From NCBI RefSeq assembly GCF_023156195.1, contig NZ_JAKUKA010000001.1:6201501-6265500 (forward strand): a stretch of 64,000 nt of DNA, written 5' to 3'. Positions within the stretch are counted from its first letter, which is position 1. Each line of letters starts with the position of its first letter. The stretch comes from Chitinophaga sedimenti. Lineage in GTDB: Bacteria; Bacteroidota; Bacteroidia; Chitinophagales; Chitinophagaceae. The translations under genes were made by a program, and so were the position numbers. This document shows positions 1 to 8,077 of this stretch, piece after piece. Under the pieces are notes generated by a model that worked only from the letters and a program-made list of their open reading frames with translations, had not been told where the DNA came from and made no database searches.

Positions 1-2
1 CC

Positions 3-353
3 CGCGAGATAGCGGCTACTAAAAAGTTCTATACAGAAGTACTTCAATTCGGCGTTACGTTCGAAAATGAATTCTATTTACTGCTCCATACACCGGACAA
101 ATCGGCGGAGCTGAGCTTCCTGCTGCCCGGGCATCCTTCACAGCAACCGCTGTTTCACAAAGCGTTTAAGGGCGAAGGTGTGTATCTTACCATCGAGGTA
201 GAAGCGGTAGATAAGCTGTACGCGGAGATCAAAAAGAAAGGTATTCCCATCGCCATTGAACTGCGCGATGAACCCTGGGGCGACCGCCACTTCGCGATCG
301 TTGATCCTAACGGGGTGGGTATTGATATAGTGCGGTATCAGCCGCAATCATAA
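3..353 (+). CDS. VOC/glyoxalase family protein, 3' part
   Basis: The frame is open from base 3 to a TAA at 351-353, giving 116 residues without a start, so the gene begins outside the window. The sequence has the pattern of one glyoxalase/bleomycin-resistance (VOC) module: an opening segment with 'ATKKFYTEVLQFG', a middle beta-rich part, and a closing 'DPNGVGIDIV' strand. Such proteins bind a metal and act on small molecules or sequester antibiotics; the substrate cannot be read from the sequence. It converges on the DUF1275 gene with a shared hairpin between them. The family assignment is good, the function open. Confidence 0.8.
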   Translation, partial: REIAATKKFYTEVLQFGVTFENEFYLLLHTPDKSAELSFLLPGHPSQQPLFHKAFKGEGVYLTIEVEAVDKLYAEIKKKGIPIAIELRDEPWGDRHFAIVDPNGVGIDIVRYQPQS

Positions 354-390
354 CAAAGCGGCTGCCCGGACGGGGCAGCCGCTTTGTTTT
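354..390 (+). terminator. Rho-independent terminator
   Basis: A perfect 14-bp stem (354-367 with 373-386) with a five-base loop is followed by a T run. It starts one base after the stop of the VOC gene and lies between two converging genes. It fits a terminator for the plus-strand gene; on the minus strand the T run is weaker. Confidence 0.85.
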
Positions 391-1063
391 ATTCTTTTCT
401 TCCCAGCGGAAAGAAGGCTACGCACATTAAGAGGAGCAACACGCCGGGTGCGGCTACTGCGCCCAGTCCCACACGTTGGGCGAGCAGGCCGCCGCACAGG
501 CAGCCCCCGAGAAAGCCGCCGAGGGTGAACGATTGTTTCTTCACGGCCGCTATCACGCCGGTATCGAACTTAGTACGCAGTCCTGTTTCCAGGTCCAGCG
601 CCAGCTGCGTTACGTTGCCCGTCATAATGGTGGTGGGACCATAGGTTTCCTTTGTAAATAACCTGCTGAATGCGTTCTGCAGGCCCATGGCGAATACCAG
701 TACCATGGCAATGCTGAACAGCGCGGCAGGATGCATGGCGGCTGCCTGTTCCAGCGCGAGTACTGCCAGGCCGCAGGCGAGCATCAACACTCCTTCCACG
801 ATAAGAACCGTGTAGCGGTTGGCCGCGTGCGCAATAATGCGCCCGCCCGTCACCACGGCTAAAATGAACACGGGAAACGATAACAGTTTGATCCACGCGC
901 TGCTTTCGGCCCGGTGCACCACATCGTACGCAAATACAATGAAGTTGCCGGTTACATGCGCCGAAAACAATTCATCCGCCGCCACGAAGGTGGCGGTATC
1001 GCAAAAGCCCGCACAAAAAGTCAGCAGCACGGTGATATACCGGATGGTGTTTGACTGTTCCAT
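389..1063 (-). CDS. DUF1275 (YoaK-like) membrane protein
   Basis: A 224-residue, strongly hydrophobic protein with about six membrane segments. The start 'CAGFCDTATFVAADELFSAHVTGNF' region (given here in part: CDTATF, AHVTGN) and the later 'TTIMTGNVTQLA' segment are typical of the DUF1275/YoaK family of inner-membrane proteins, whose function is not established. It is the last gene of a minus-strand operon and starts six bases after Dps. Family confident, role unknown. Confidence 0.85.
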   Translation of the reverse strand: MEQSNTIRYITVLLTFCAGFCDTATFVAADELFSAHVTGNFIVFAYDVVHRAESSAWIKLLSFPVFILAVVTGGRIIAHAANRYTVLIVEGVLMLACGLAVLALEQAAAMHPAALFSIAMVLVFAMGLQNAFSRLFTKETYGPTTIMTGNVTQLALDLETGLRTKFDTGVIAAVKKQSFTLGGFLGGCLCGGLLAQRVGLGAVAAPGVLLLLMCVAFFPLGRKE

Positions 1064-1069
1064 ACGCCG

Positions 1070-1543
1070 CTATTTTAAATGGGCCCTTAACATCCAGGCC
1101 ATTTTCTCATGCGCTTCCATCAGTCCGGTGATGAAATCGCTGGTACCAGTATCTTTCAGATCATTCGCAAAACGATTGATGTTTTCGCGCAGCTTGATGA
1201 TAAGTGCCTCATGGTCTTCCAGCAGGTGGCGGATAAAAGCCTCTGAAGTGTTACCATCGGGGAATCTTTCTGAAAAGTGCGTCAGGCGAAGGTATTCGTG
1301 CAGCGTAGCGGGCGCATAGTGACCAAGGAAACGGATGCGTTCTGCTACGGAATCCATGATCTCATCCAGCTCTTCGTACTGTTTTTCGAAGAAAAGGTGT
1401 TTGTTGTAAAAGTCCGCTCCTTCAATATTCCAGTGTGCTGCGCGGGTTTTCGCATACAGCATGAATTCGTCGGCCAGGATGGCGTTGAGGGTGTGCGACA
1501 CCGCCGCCAGGTTTTCTTCCGAAATGCCAATGTGTGGTTGCAT
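1070..1543 (-). CDS. dps: Dps family DNA-binding ferritin-like protein
   Basis: 157 residues, the usual length for Dps. The ferroxidase pattern is visible as 'TRAAHWNIEG' followed by 'EKQYEELDEIMDSVAERI' (His, then Asp/Glu spaced as in Dps ferroxidase sites at the dimer interface). Dps proteins form 12-subunit cages that oxidise and store iron using hydrogen peroxide and protect DNA. Located 12 bases after DoxX in a minus-strand operon; the pairing of Dps with DoxX and hydrolases suggests a stress-related operon, which is inference. Confidence 0.92.
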   Translation of the reverse strand: MQPHIGISEENLAAVSHTLNAILADEFMLYAKTRAAHWNIEGADFYNKHLFFEKQYEELDEIMDSVAERIRFLGHYAPATLHEYLRLTHFSERFPDGNTSEAFIRHLLEDHEALIIKLRENINRFANDLKDTGTSDFITGLMEAHEKMAWMLRAHLK

Positions 1544-1555
1544 ATGTTTATTGAT

Positions 1556-1972
1556 TTAATAGATTGAAAAATATTCATCGAAGGAGCGCGCGCCCGGTCC
1601 CAGTACGGCTACCAGTAAAAAACAGAGGGTGTACACGTAAGGTACATCGCGCACCTCAACCGGATCGTTACGATGCACCACGAAATAGCCAACCGCTGTT
1701 ACCCCAATAGTGGGCCACACCACGAGGCGTGTACCCAAACCCAGTATCACGAACAGTGGCACCACGGTATCCGCGAACGTGGCCATCAGCTGGTTAAGCG
1801 CGGGAGGAAGACCCAGGGGGTTCGGTACAACCTCTTTCTCTCCCTTAAATTTCTTTAATCCGTGCACGCGGAACAGCTCCACGGCCAGCAGTACGCGGAA
1901 CACGAGCATGGCCCAGTTATTCGCGTTATTACCGAGATCGGAATGCAACAGCGTCTTTATCAGCTCCATCAT
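1556..1972 (-). CDS. DoxX family membrane protein
   Basis: 138 residues with four hydrophobic segments and the DoxX-like pattern 'LVFRVLLAVELFRVHGLKKF' near the N-terminus followed by 'VPLFVILGLGTRLV'. DoxX proteins are small inner-membrane proteins linked in some bacteria to thiol and oxidative-stress handling. The stop of the amidohydrolase upstream is nine bases away, so the two are very likely co-transcribed. Confidence 0.85.
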   Translation of the reverse strand: MMELIKTLLHSDLGNNANNWAMLVFRVLLAVELFRVHGLKKFKGEKEVVPNPLGLPPALNQLMATFADTVVPLFVILGLGTRLVVWPTIGVTAVGYFVVHRNDPVEVRDVPYVYTLCFLLVAVLGPGARSFDEYFSIY

Positions 1973-1981
1973 CTTATTGAT

Positions 1982-3820
1982 TTAGAAGGCGAAACAGGAG
2001 CAGCCTAAAGCGCCCCAGAACGCCGTGTAATTATTGACCGCGATATCGCTATTACGCGCCACGTCGTGGTTGTGGCCGTGTACGTCGCAGCTGCCCTGGC
2101 ATACATGCATGCCGGCTACTTTTTCTTTCGCGTTGTAATACCCGTTCTGTACTTTAATGGGCGACCAGTCCGGCAATACCGGTGGGGTGGGCGGGGCAAA
2201 GGAGGAGAACGCTCCTTTGGCATACACGATCTTTCCACCTACCACGGTTAATTCCGCTTCTATGTGTTTAATGTCATCGTCCGGCACGGTAAAGTAGTTG
2301 CTGTCCAGTACCGCGATATCGGCCAGCATGCCACGTTTGATCATGCCTTTCTGATCCTGCTCGCTGGAAAACCACGCGCTGCCTTTGGTATAAAGCTCCA
2401 GGGCTGTTTCGCGGGAAAGACGGGTGTCATCGTCGTACAACTGCATACCGCCTAATGTTTTACCCGCACTAAGCCAGTAAAGGCCCACCCACGGGTTGTA
2501 GGAAGATACCCGGGTAGCGTCGGTGCCGGCGCCGACCGGTACGCCCATCGCCAGCATCTGCTTTACGGGCGGCGTTTTGCCTCCTGCATGTTTCCCATAC
2601 CTGTCTACAAAAACTCACCCTGGAAAGCCATGCGCGATTGTATCGCTATACCGCCGCCGAGTTTACGCACCCGCTCAATGTTGCGCTGATCAATGGTTTC
2701 CGCATGATCGATAATAAAATGCAGGCCATCGAAAGGGATGTCCCTGTTCACTTTTTCAAACACATCGAGAAAGCGGGTGATGCTTTCGTTGTACGTGGCA
2801 TGCAGGCGGAACGGCCAGCGATTAGTGACCAGCAGGCGTACTACCTTTTCCAGCTCCACTTCCATATCAGGGCCTAAGTCCGGCCGCGGCTGGAGGAAAT
2901 CTTCGAAGTCGGCAGCCGAGAATATGAGCATTTCGCCTGCACCGTTGTGCCGGTACATATCGTCGCCCTGGTGCAGTTTCACGGACTTCACCCAATTGTC
3001 GAAGTCTTCATATTCCTGTTTGGGCCGCTGTGTAAAAAGATTGTAGGCGATGCGGACGGTGAGTTCCTTTTTCTCGTGCAGTTCGGCAATGATCTTATAA
3101 TCGTCCGGGTAATTCTGAAAACCGCCGCCCGCATCGATCACGCTGGTAATGCCAAAGCGGTTCAGCTCACGCATATAGTGCCGGGTAGAATTCAACTGGT
3201 GTTCGTACGACAGCTTGGGGCCTTTAGCCAGGGTGGAGTAGAGGATGAGCGCATTGGGCGCGGCCAGCAGCAGTCCCGAAGGTTCGCCGTTTGCATCTTT
3301 CTCTATCACACTGCCGGGTGGGGCGGGCGTATCTTTTGTATAACCCACGGCCTTTAACGCCGCACGATTCAGCAGCGCTCGATCATACAGGTGCATGATA
3401 AACACCGGGGTATCTGGCGCCACTTCGTTCAGCTCCGCCAGCGTAGGCATGCGGCGTTCCGCAAACTGGTGCAGCGACCATCCACCTATCACCCGTACCC
3501 ATTGCGGCGACGGTGTGCGGTATACCTGCTGTTTTAACATGCGCATCGCATCAGCCAGGGAAGGCACACCATCCCAGCGCAGTTCCAGGTTATAGTTCAG
3601 TCCCCCGCGAATCAAATGCGTATGCGAGTCATTAATACCGGGTATCACACATTTCCTTTTCAGGTCGATGATTTCCGTGTTTTCACCGGTCATTTGCATG
3701 ACGCTGAAGTCGTCGCCCACGGCGATGAAGCGCCCGTCCTTAATGGCCACGGCAGTGGCGGGGGTTGTTGCTGTCAACGGTATGTATAGTACCGTTGTAT
3801 AAAATCATGTCCGCTTTCAT
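1982..3820 (-). CDS. Amidohydrolase family protein (YtcJ-like), two frameshifts
   Basis: Reading from the ATG at 3820 gives 'MKADMILYNGTIHTVDS', then the amidohydrolase features 'PGINDSHTHLIRGG' (metal-binding HxH), 'FIIDHAET', and 'GAGTDATRVSSYNPW'. About 610 residues when repaired, matching the YtcJ-type amidohydrolase-3 family. Two breaks are seen: a C/G run of five at 3760-3764 and an A/T run of five at 2609-2613; one extra base in each restores one frame. No signal peptide. The ATG lies five bases after the M17-domain gene stop, so this is an operon gene. The substrate, probably an N-acyl or cyclic amide compound, is not predictable. Confidence 0.9.
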
Positions 3821-3825
3821 GCTGA

Positions 3826-4524
3826 TTAATTATGGTAAGTAGCAATCACGTTTTTAATAGCTTCGCCGGAAGGTGCATAAAAGGCCGGCCCTGCAAGCAG
3901 CGTAAACCGCTTGATCGGTTTTACATCCGACATCTTTTTCCCTTTCAGGAAGATTTGCGTGCGATAGGCGTTCAGCGCGCCCTTAACTACGTTCTCCGCC
4001 ACCTGCGCGGTGGGGGAATCAATACCCGCATCTTTCAGGTCACTGGCGTGCGAGTAAGAAGAAACGCCGAGTCGCAGCGCCTCGCGCATGCCAATAGCGC
4101 CAACTGTTTCCATAATACCTGCATCGAACTTGTTGCGGTCGCCCAGACCAACGAGCAGCAGTTGCTTTGCGGGAATCGTGCCTGGGGGCGGTGTGATCAG
4201 CAACGTTTCAAAAGCATGCCCTGTAAACCTGCCGCTCTTGCGTAGTTCAGTGATGATGCCGTGGAGGGCTTCATCGAGATGCAGCATGCCATTGAGTTGC
4301 GCCGGCAGGGCAGGCGGATTGGTGAGGTCATTCTCCGTGTACTCGAATACGCAGGCGATTTGCAAAGGTGTGGCCTGTGCGGAGGGGCTCTGCACCTTGG
4401 CTGCGATCTCGATGCCGTCTACTTTACCGAGGACGGTGCTGGTACCCACTGCGGGCAATGTTTGCGCCGTCAACCGGAGGGCCGGCAGCAGCAAGAGGGT
4501 GAGGATCCATTTTCTCATATACAT
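3826..4524 (-). CDS. Secreted M17 peptidase N-terminal-domain protein without catalytic domain
   Basis: About 230 residues. A signal peptide (starting MRKWILTLLLLPAL at 4518, or six bases earlier) is followed by a domain like the N-terminal macro-like domain of leucyl aminopeptidases ('ETLLITPPPGTIPAKQLLLVGLGDRNKFDAG', seen in parts as LLLVGLGD and AGIMETVGAIGMREAL). The catalytic M17 domain with its Lys/Asp metal ligands is absent and the frame ends cleanly at 3826, so this is a stand-alone domain. Stand-alone M17-N proteins occur in Bacteroidota; their role is unknown. It starts four bases after the porin gene. Confidence 0.8.
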   Translation of the reverse strand: MYMRKWILTLLLLPALRLTAQTLPAVGTSTVLGKVDGIEIAAKVQSPSAQATPLQIACVFEYTENDLTNPPALPAQLNGMLHLDEALHGIITELRKSGRFTGHAFETLLITPPPGTIPAKQLLLVGLGDRNKFDAGIMETVGAIGMREALRLGVSSYSHASDLKDAGIDSPTAQVAENVVKGALNAYRTQIFLKGKKMSDVKPIKRFTLLAGPAFYAPSGEAIKNVIATYHN

Positions 4525-4527
4525 CGA

Positions 4528-5889
4528 TTAGAATTTAAAGGTGAGCTGAGTGTTGAAAAAATATGAGTCGGCGGGTGTGCTGATGATGTCGTGAACGAAG
4601 GCGCCCGTTTGAAAATACTGCGCACCGCAACTTAGTTTGACGAAAGGAGAGAACGTATAATCGGCGCTCAGCAGCCAGGCTGCGCCGATGTAGCTTTTGT
4701 GCGACCCGGAACCAGCTGTGTTAAAGTTGCCGCTGGGCCGGTAAATACCGTCGTTCAATGAATACCGCCAGTTGAAAACCGCATCTGCCTGGAAAGAGAA
4801 CTTTTCACCCGGCGAAAGGACAGCGTAAGGATGCAGGTCGATAAGGTTGGCCGGCCCCACGCGCGGATTAAAACCGAAGTAACCGCCCTTTGGATACAAT
4901 GGAGAAAACGTGCCCAACCGGTGATCACCGGTGCGACGGTCGCCGGAGATATAATCGTTGCGCAGGTTCAGTGACGGCTTCCAGGGCAGGTGATCGAAAA
5001 CATATCCCAGGTCAATGGCGAGCGTCCACGCCCTGATGCTGCGGGTGCCGAAGCGGCCGAACTGCCAGGCGGCTTCGAGATTATAAATAAATCCGCGTCC
5101 ATACTTCCAGTACCTTGTGGCGAGCGTATGGCGGTCTTCGCGGTCAATGCCTTCTTCGTATACCGCTTCGTCGCGGTGGGCCCCCAGGTAATAAAAGTCG
5201 ACGTTCCCGCTGGCGGGAATGGCCCACCAGGCATAAGCGCCCCAAAGATTAACCTCGCGGGTAGGCTGGTTGTCGAAGATGCCGGGCCGCACATCATCAT
5301 TCATCATCACAAACCCGTCGACCCCGAAATGTGGTGCGCTATACATGATTTTGGCGCCGGTAAAGTACTTGCGCACGTTGGTGCCTTCCCTTACGGAAAT
5401 AAGTCTGCCGGTGCCATAATCTAATTCCTGGCGGCCTGCGCGGAATACGAGGCGTTTACTAAGCCGCACGTCCGCAAACAAATTCTGGACATTCAGCTGG
5501 TCTTCATTTAAGGGGCCCGGTTCAAAGTGGCCACCCAACTGCGTACCGCTGGAAAGCTGTGCAAATACCCGCACGCGCTGACCCAAATGCAGATCGGCAT
5601 GCAGCAGGTAGCGCTGCAGGGCATACTGGTCGGTACCCACGCCTGTTTTGCTCCAGTCTTCGTTTTGCGTCAGCACATACTCATACCGCGCCTCGCCGCC
5701 GAAGGAAGCATACCACCCGGAATCGCGCAATGGCGCATATTTCAGCTGGTGATACCAGTTGCGGGCTGTGTCGGCAGACAGGTTCGTGTAGTCCTCGTTG
5801 TATCTCATCAACTTAAAAGACTGGGCGGATAAAGGTTGTTGCGCCAGCAGGCCCAGCGCAACAAGGAAGTATATAAAAACGATTTTCAC
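4528..5889 (-). CDS. Alginate-export-family outer-membrane beta-barrel protein
   Basis: 453 residues with a signal peptide ending near 'AQQPLSAQSF' and a beta-barrel pattern of alternating aromatic strands ending in '...NTQLTFKF', a typical terminal Phe for outer-membrane insertion. Motifs such as 'RAGRQELDYGTGRLISVREGTNVR' (in parts: RAGRQELDYG, RLISVREG) match the alginate_exp (AlgE-like) family. In Bacteroidota such porins often sit with hydrolase genes and the cargo is unknown. It directly follows the isochorismatase-like gene (adjacent coordinates), so translation is probably coupled. Confidence 0.85.
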   Translation of the reverse strand: MKIVFIYFLVALGLLAQQPLSAQSFKLMRYNEDYTNLSADTARNWYHQLKYAPLRDSGWYASFGGEARYEYVLTQNEDWSKTGVGTDQYALQRYLLHADLHLGQRVRVFAQLSSGTQLGGHFEPGPLNEDQLNVQNLFADVRLSKRLVFRAGRQELDYGTGRLISVREGTNVRKYFTGAKIMYSAPHFGVDGFVMMNDDVRPGIFDNQPTREVNLWGAYAWWAIPASGNVDFYYLGAHRDEAVYEEGIDREDRHTLATRYWKYGRGFIYNLEAAWQFGRFGTRSIRAWTLAIDLGYVFDHLPWKPSLNLRNDYISGDRRTGDHRLGTFSPLYPKGGYFGFNPRVGPANLIDLHPYAVLSPGEKFSFQADAVFNWRYSLNDGIYRPSGNFNTAGSGSHKSYIGAAWLLSADYTFSPFVKLSCGAQYFQTGAFVHDIISTPADSYFFNTQLTFKF

Positions 5890-6522
5890 TTAGTGCGCGA
5901 GCATATTATGTGCGTACTGGATACCGATGCCATAGGCGCCACCAAAGCGTTTCATAAGAGCAGTAACCGCTGCATACGTTTCCTGGCGTGCCCAGTCGCG
6001 TTGTAGTTCCAGCAGGTACTGGATAGACGACATGGGTTGTGCACCGGCCTGTATCATGCGTTGCATGGCGCGGTCGTGTGCTTCGGCGCTTACATCGCCG
6101 CATGCATCTGCAATGATATATACCTCGTATCCTTCCGCCAGTGCACAAAGCGCCGGGCCTACGATGCACACGCTGGTCCACAGACCGGCGAGTACGATCT
6201 TCTTTTTACCGGTATTGGTGATGGCCTCGTAAGCAGGTTTATCTTCCCAGGTATTCATCGTGGTGCGGTCGATGTACCCGGAAGTTGCCTGTGGATAAAA
6301 CTCTTCCACCTCGGGAAATACGGGGCCGGAGAAGGTGTGTTCCGCCACGGTGGTAACGATGGTGGGGACATTAAAAATCCTGGAAGCACCCGCGATCACC
6401 GCTGTATTGTTGCGAAGCACGGTGATGTCGATATTGCTCACGGCAAAGCCCATCTGGCTTTCGAAGTCGATGAGCACCAGTGTGTGATTGGAGGGATGAA
6501 GGAGTCGTGCAGAAATTGTCAT
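5890..6522 (-). CDS. Isochorismatase/YcaC-like cysteine hydrolase
   Basis: 210 residues. Catalytic pattern: Asp in 'LVLIDFESQMGF', and the nucleophile Cys in 'AGLWTSVCIVGPALCALAEG' preceded by Lys/Leu residues ('KKKIVLAGLWT'). This is the YcaC-like branch of the isochorismatase family, hydrolases whose true substrates are mostly unknown. It is the first gene of the seven-gene minus-strand operon. On the minus strand TACTTTTA (about 6596-6603) resembles the -7 promoter box but has A in place of the last G. Confidence 0.88.
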   Translation of the reverse strand: MTISARLLHPSNHTLVLIDFESQMGFAVSNIDITVLRNNTAVIAGASRIFNVPTIVTTVAEHTFSGPVFPEVEEFYPQATSGYIDRTTMNTWEDKPAYEAITNTGKKKIVLAGLWTSVCIVGPALCALAEGYEVYIIADACGDVSAEAHDRAMQRMIQAGAQPMSSIQYLLELQRDWARQETYAAVTALMKRFGGAYGIGIQYAHNMLAH

Positions 6523-6735
6523 GATTTATACTTTAGATTTAAGATTTGTTGCGAGGCATGGCGATGATGTAAAAGTAGACCCATAGCGGAAGTGCGGCAA
6601 TGGACAAACAATAGCTTTGCTTATACATTTATTCGAAAATGGGAGGGGCGGTGAAAATTGCCCATTTTCTTGTAATTTGAGCCCAGGAAACGCCCTCTCA
6701 TTAAAAATTCCAATAATTGAATTAAATTGTTGCCG

Positions 6736-7218
6736 ATGGAAAAATTTACCGGAGAAACATTACAGGACCCCGTGTTGGGTAAACTGGAGCTGTACAGCGG
6801 CCCCGAGGATATATATTTGTGGAAAGGCAGAACGGACGGCAAAGTGCCAGTAAACATTATGCTGGAGGGCAGTAGCGATCTGGCGGTGATTAATATGGAC
6901 CATTGCCGCAGCGTGGTGGGTGATGAAGATAAATGGCTGGATCGCGGTATCATATTTTTGCAGGAGCAGATGAAAGCTGATCCTGGATTTTTCGGGCTGG
7001 ACAAAGAAGCGAGTGATGAATTAATTTCTATGCCACCGGACCATTTCCCGGTATATACGCCGACGTTTATATTTTATCCCGGTGAAGAATGGCTGCTGCA
7101 CTTTTCTGAAGGTGACCTGCCTATATGTGAGCCATATGGCGTATCGGTGCTGTTTAACGGTGAGACGCCGGTATCAGTAGATGACTTGTCGGAAGGCGAG
7201 TTTGACGATGAGGAATAA
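6736..7218 (+). CDS. Hypothetical acidic cytoplasmic protein
   Basis: 160 residues beginning 'MEKFTGETLQDPVLG', without a signal peptide or membrane segment, rich in Asp and Glu and ending in an acidic tail (GEFDDEE). The start at 6736 is preferred over an in-frame ATG/TTG a few bases earlier because the sequence from MEKF reads like a normal protein start ('DPVLGKLELYSG', 'LWKGRTDGKVPVNI'). Repeated beta-strand-like segments around conserved-looking Gly/Trp suggest a small beta-sandwich. I do not recognise the family. It is divergent from the isochorismatase operon and upstream of the tRNA. Confidence 0.65.
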   Translation: MEKFTGETLQDPVLGKLELYSGPEDIYLWKGRTDGKVPVNIMLEGSSDLAVINMDHCRSVVGDEDKWLDRGIIFLQEQMKADPGFFGLDKEASDELISMPPDHFPVYTPTFIFYPGEEWLLHFSEGDLPICEPYGVSVLFNGETPVSVDDLSEGEFDDEE

Positions 7219-7339
7219 AAATTCCCTTCTGATTTTGAAATTCCAAAAGCATACGTATATTTGCACCCCGGTTTGCGGGACGGTAGCTGCTGAATGTTGC
7301 TGCTGAAACGTATACAGCGGAGGTAAAAGGAAAAAATGA

Positions 7340-7372
7340 TTTGGGGTGAATAGCCTGCGTTTTGTAACTTTG
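7340..7372 (+). promoter_or_regulatory. Bacteroidota-type promoter of tRNA-Gln
   Basis: TTTG at 7340-7343, 21 bases, then TAACTTTG at 7365-7372, matching the TTTG / TAnnTTTG consensus of Bacteroidota primary sigma promoters. The tRNA begins 43 bases further on. Confidence 0.7.
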
Positions 7373-7415
7373 TACTTCTGATGGATGAGGCGGAAACGCT
7401 GATCCGGAGTGAAAT

Positions 7416-7486
7416 TGCCCGATAGTATAATGGTAGTACCGCAGATTCTGGTTCTGCTTGTCTTGGTTCGAATCCAGGTCGGGTAA
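7416..7486 (+). tRNA. tRNA-Gln (anticodon CTG)
   Basis: A complete cloverleaf can be drawn: acceptor TGCCCGA with TCGGGTA (7416-7422 / 7479-7485), D-arm around AATGGT, anticodon stem GCAGA/TCTGC with loop TTCTGGT (anticodon CTG), and T-arm CTTGG TTCGAAT CCAGG. 71 bases, no encoded CCA. It decodes CAG. A short copy of its 3' end occurs again at 11710-11725, which makes this tRNA a candidate integration target. Confidence 0.88.
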
Positions 7487-7532
7487 CAGGTATTACAACG
7501 AAACCCTTTTCCGCGGGTTTCAAAAGTCTCTA

Positions 7533-7566
7533 AAACCGCTACAGGTCTACTCTGTAGCGGTTTTTT
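7533..7566 (+). terminator. Terminator after tRNA-Gln
   Basis: A 12-bp stem (AAACCGCTACAG 7533-7544 with its complement 7552-7563) and a T run through 7566. A smaller hairpin lies at about 7500-7521. Confidence 0.85.
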
Positions 7567-8077
7567 AAATTTTACCTCCATTCAAGGCCACCTCCGCCGA
7601 AACTCGCCGAAAATCGCGGGTTGTTTTACCATTGGTGCTGCCCAAAGCTCAATCATTTTTACCCTTCCACAAGACTTCCCGCCTCCACAAAAAATACGCT
7701 CAAGATTAAACTAAGAGGCAATGTTTTACCCCTTCATTTGCGCCCATTTTAAACTGGCGAAGAAGACGCAATAAAAGCGATCGTTGCCCTGTCCACATCC
7801 GTATCAAATTAAAGAGAAGAAACAAGTATTGGCCGGTTGAAATACGCCTGACATCAAACCCTAATCCATACATTGTTTCAATACCAAGCACAGCAAACGT
7901 TAAGGTTTGTTATGCTTTTTATTATGCCTGTTAGTCGCCCTTCTGGTAATTGATTACGAAAGATTTCCCGTTAGCGTAAATCAAATTCCGCATTTGATCT
8001 ACCCCCACTTTGCCCTTCTTCTAACTTTGCGCCTCGATTACTGAATCCTCTAATCAGCCTAACCTTAACATCTTTCC
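7567..8077. other. Intergenic region before TonB receptor
   Basis: 511 bases without a supportable gene. It is AT-richer than its surroundings. The only recognisable element is TAACTTTG at 8022-8029, a full match to the Bacteroidota -7 box, 48 bases before the receptor ATG. The nearest TTTG upstream (7993-7996) is 25 bases away, longer than usual. No Fur-box-like palindrome was found by eye. Confidence 0.5.

Noticed and set aside
819-1319. Plus-strand open frame of about 166 codons opposite DUF1275 and Dps
   Set aside because: It is antisense to two well-recognised genes and its protein is Ser/Arg-rich without motifs.
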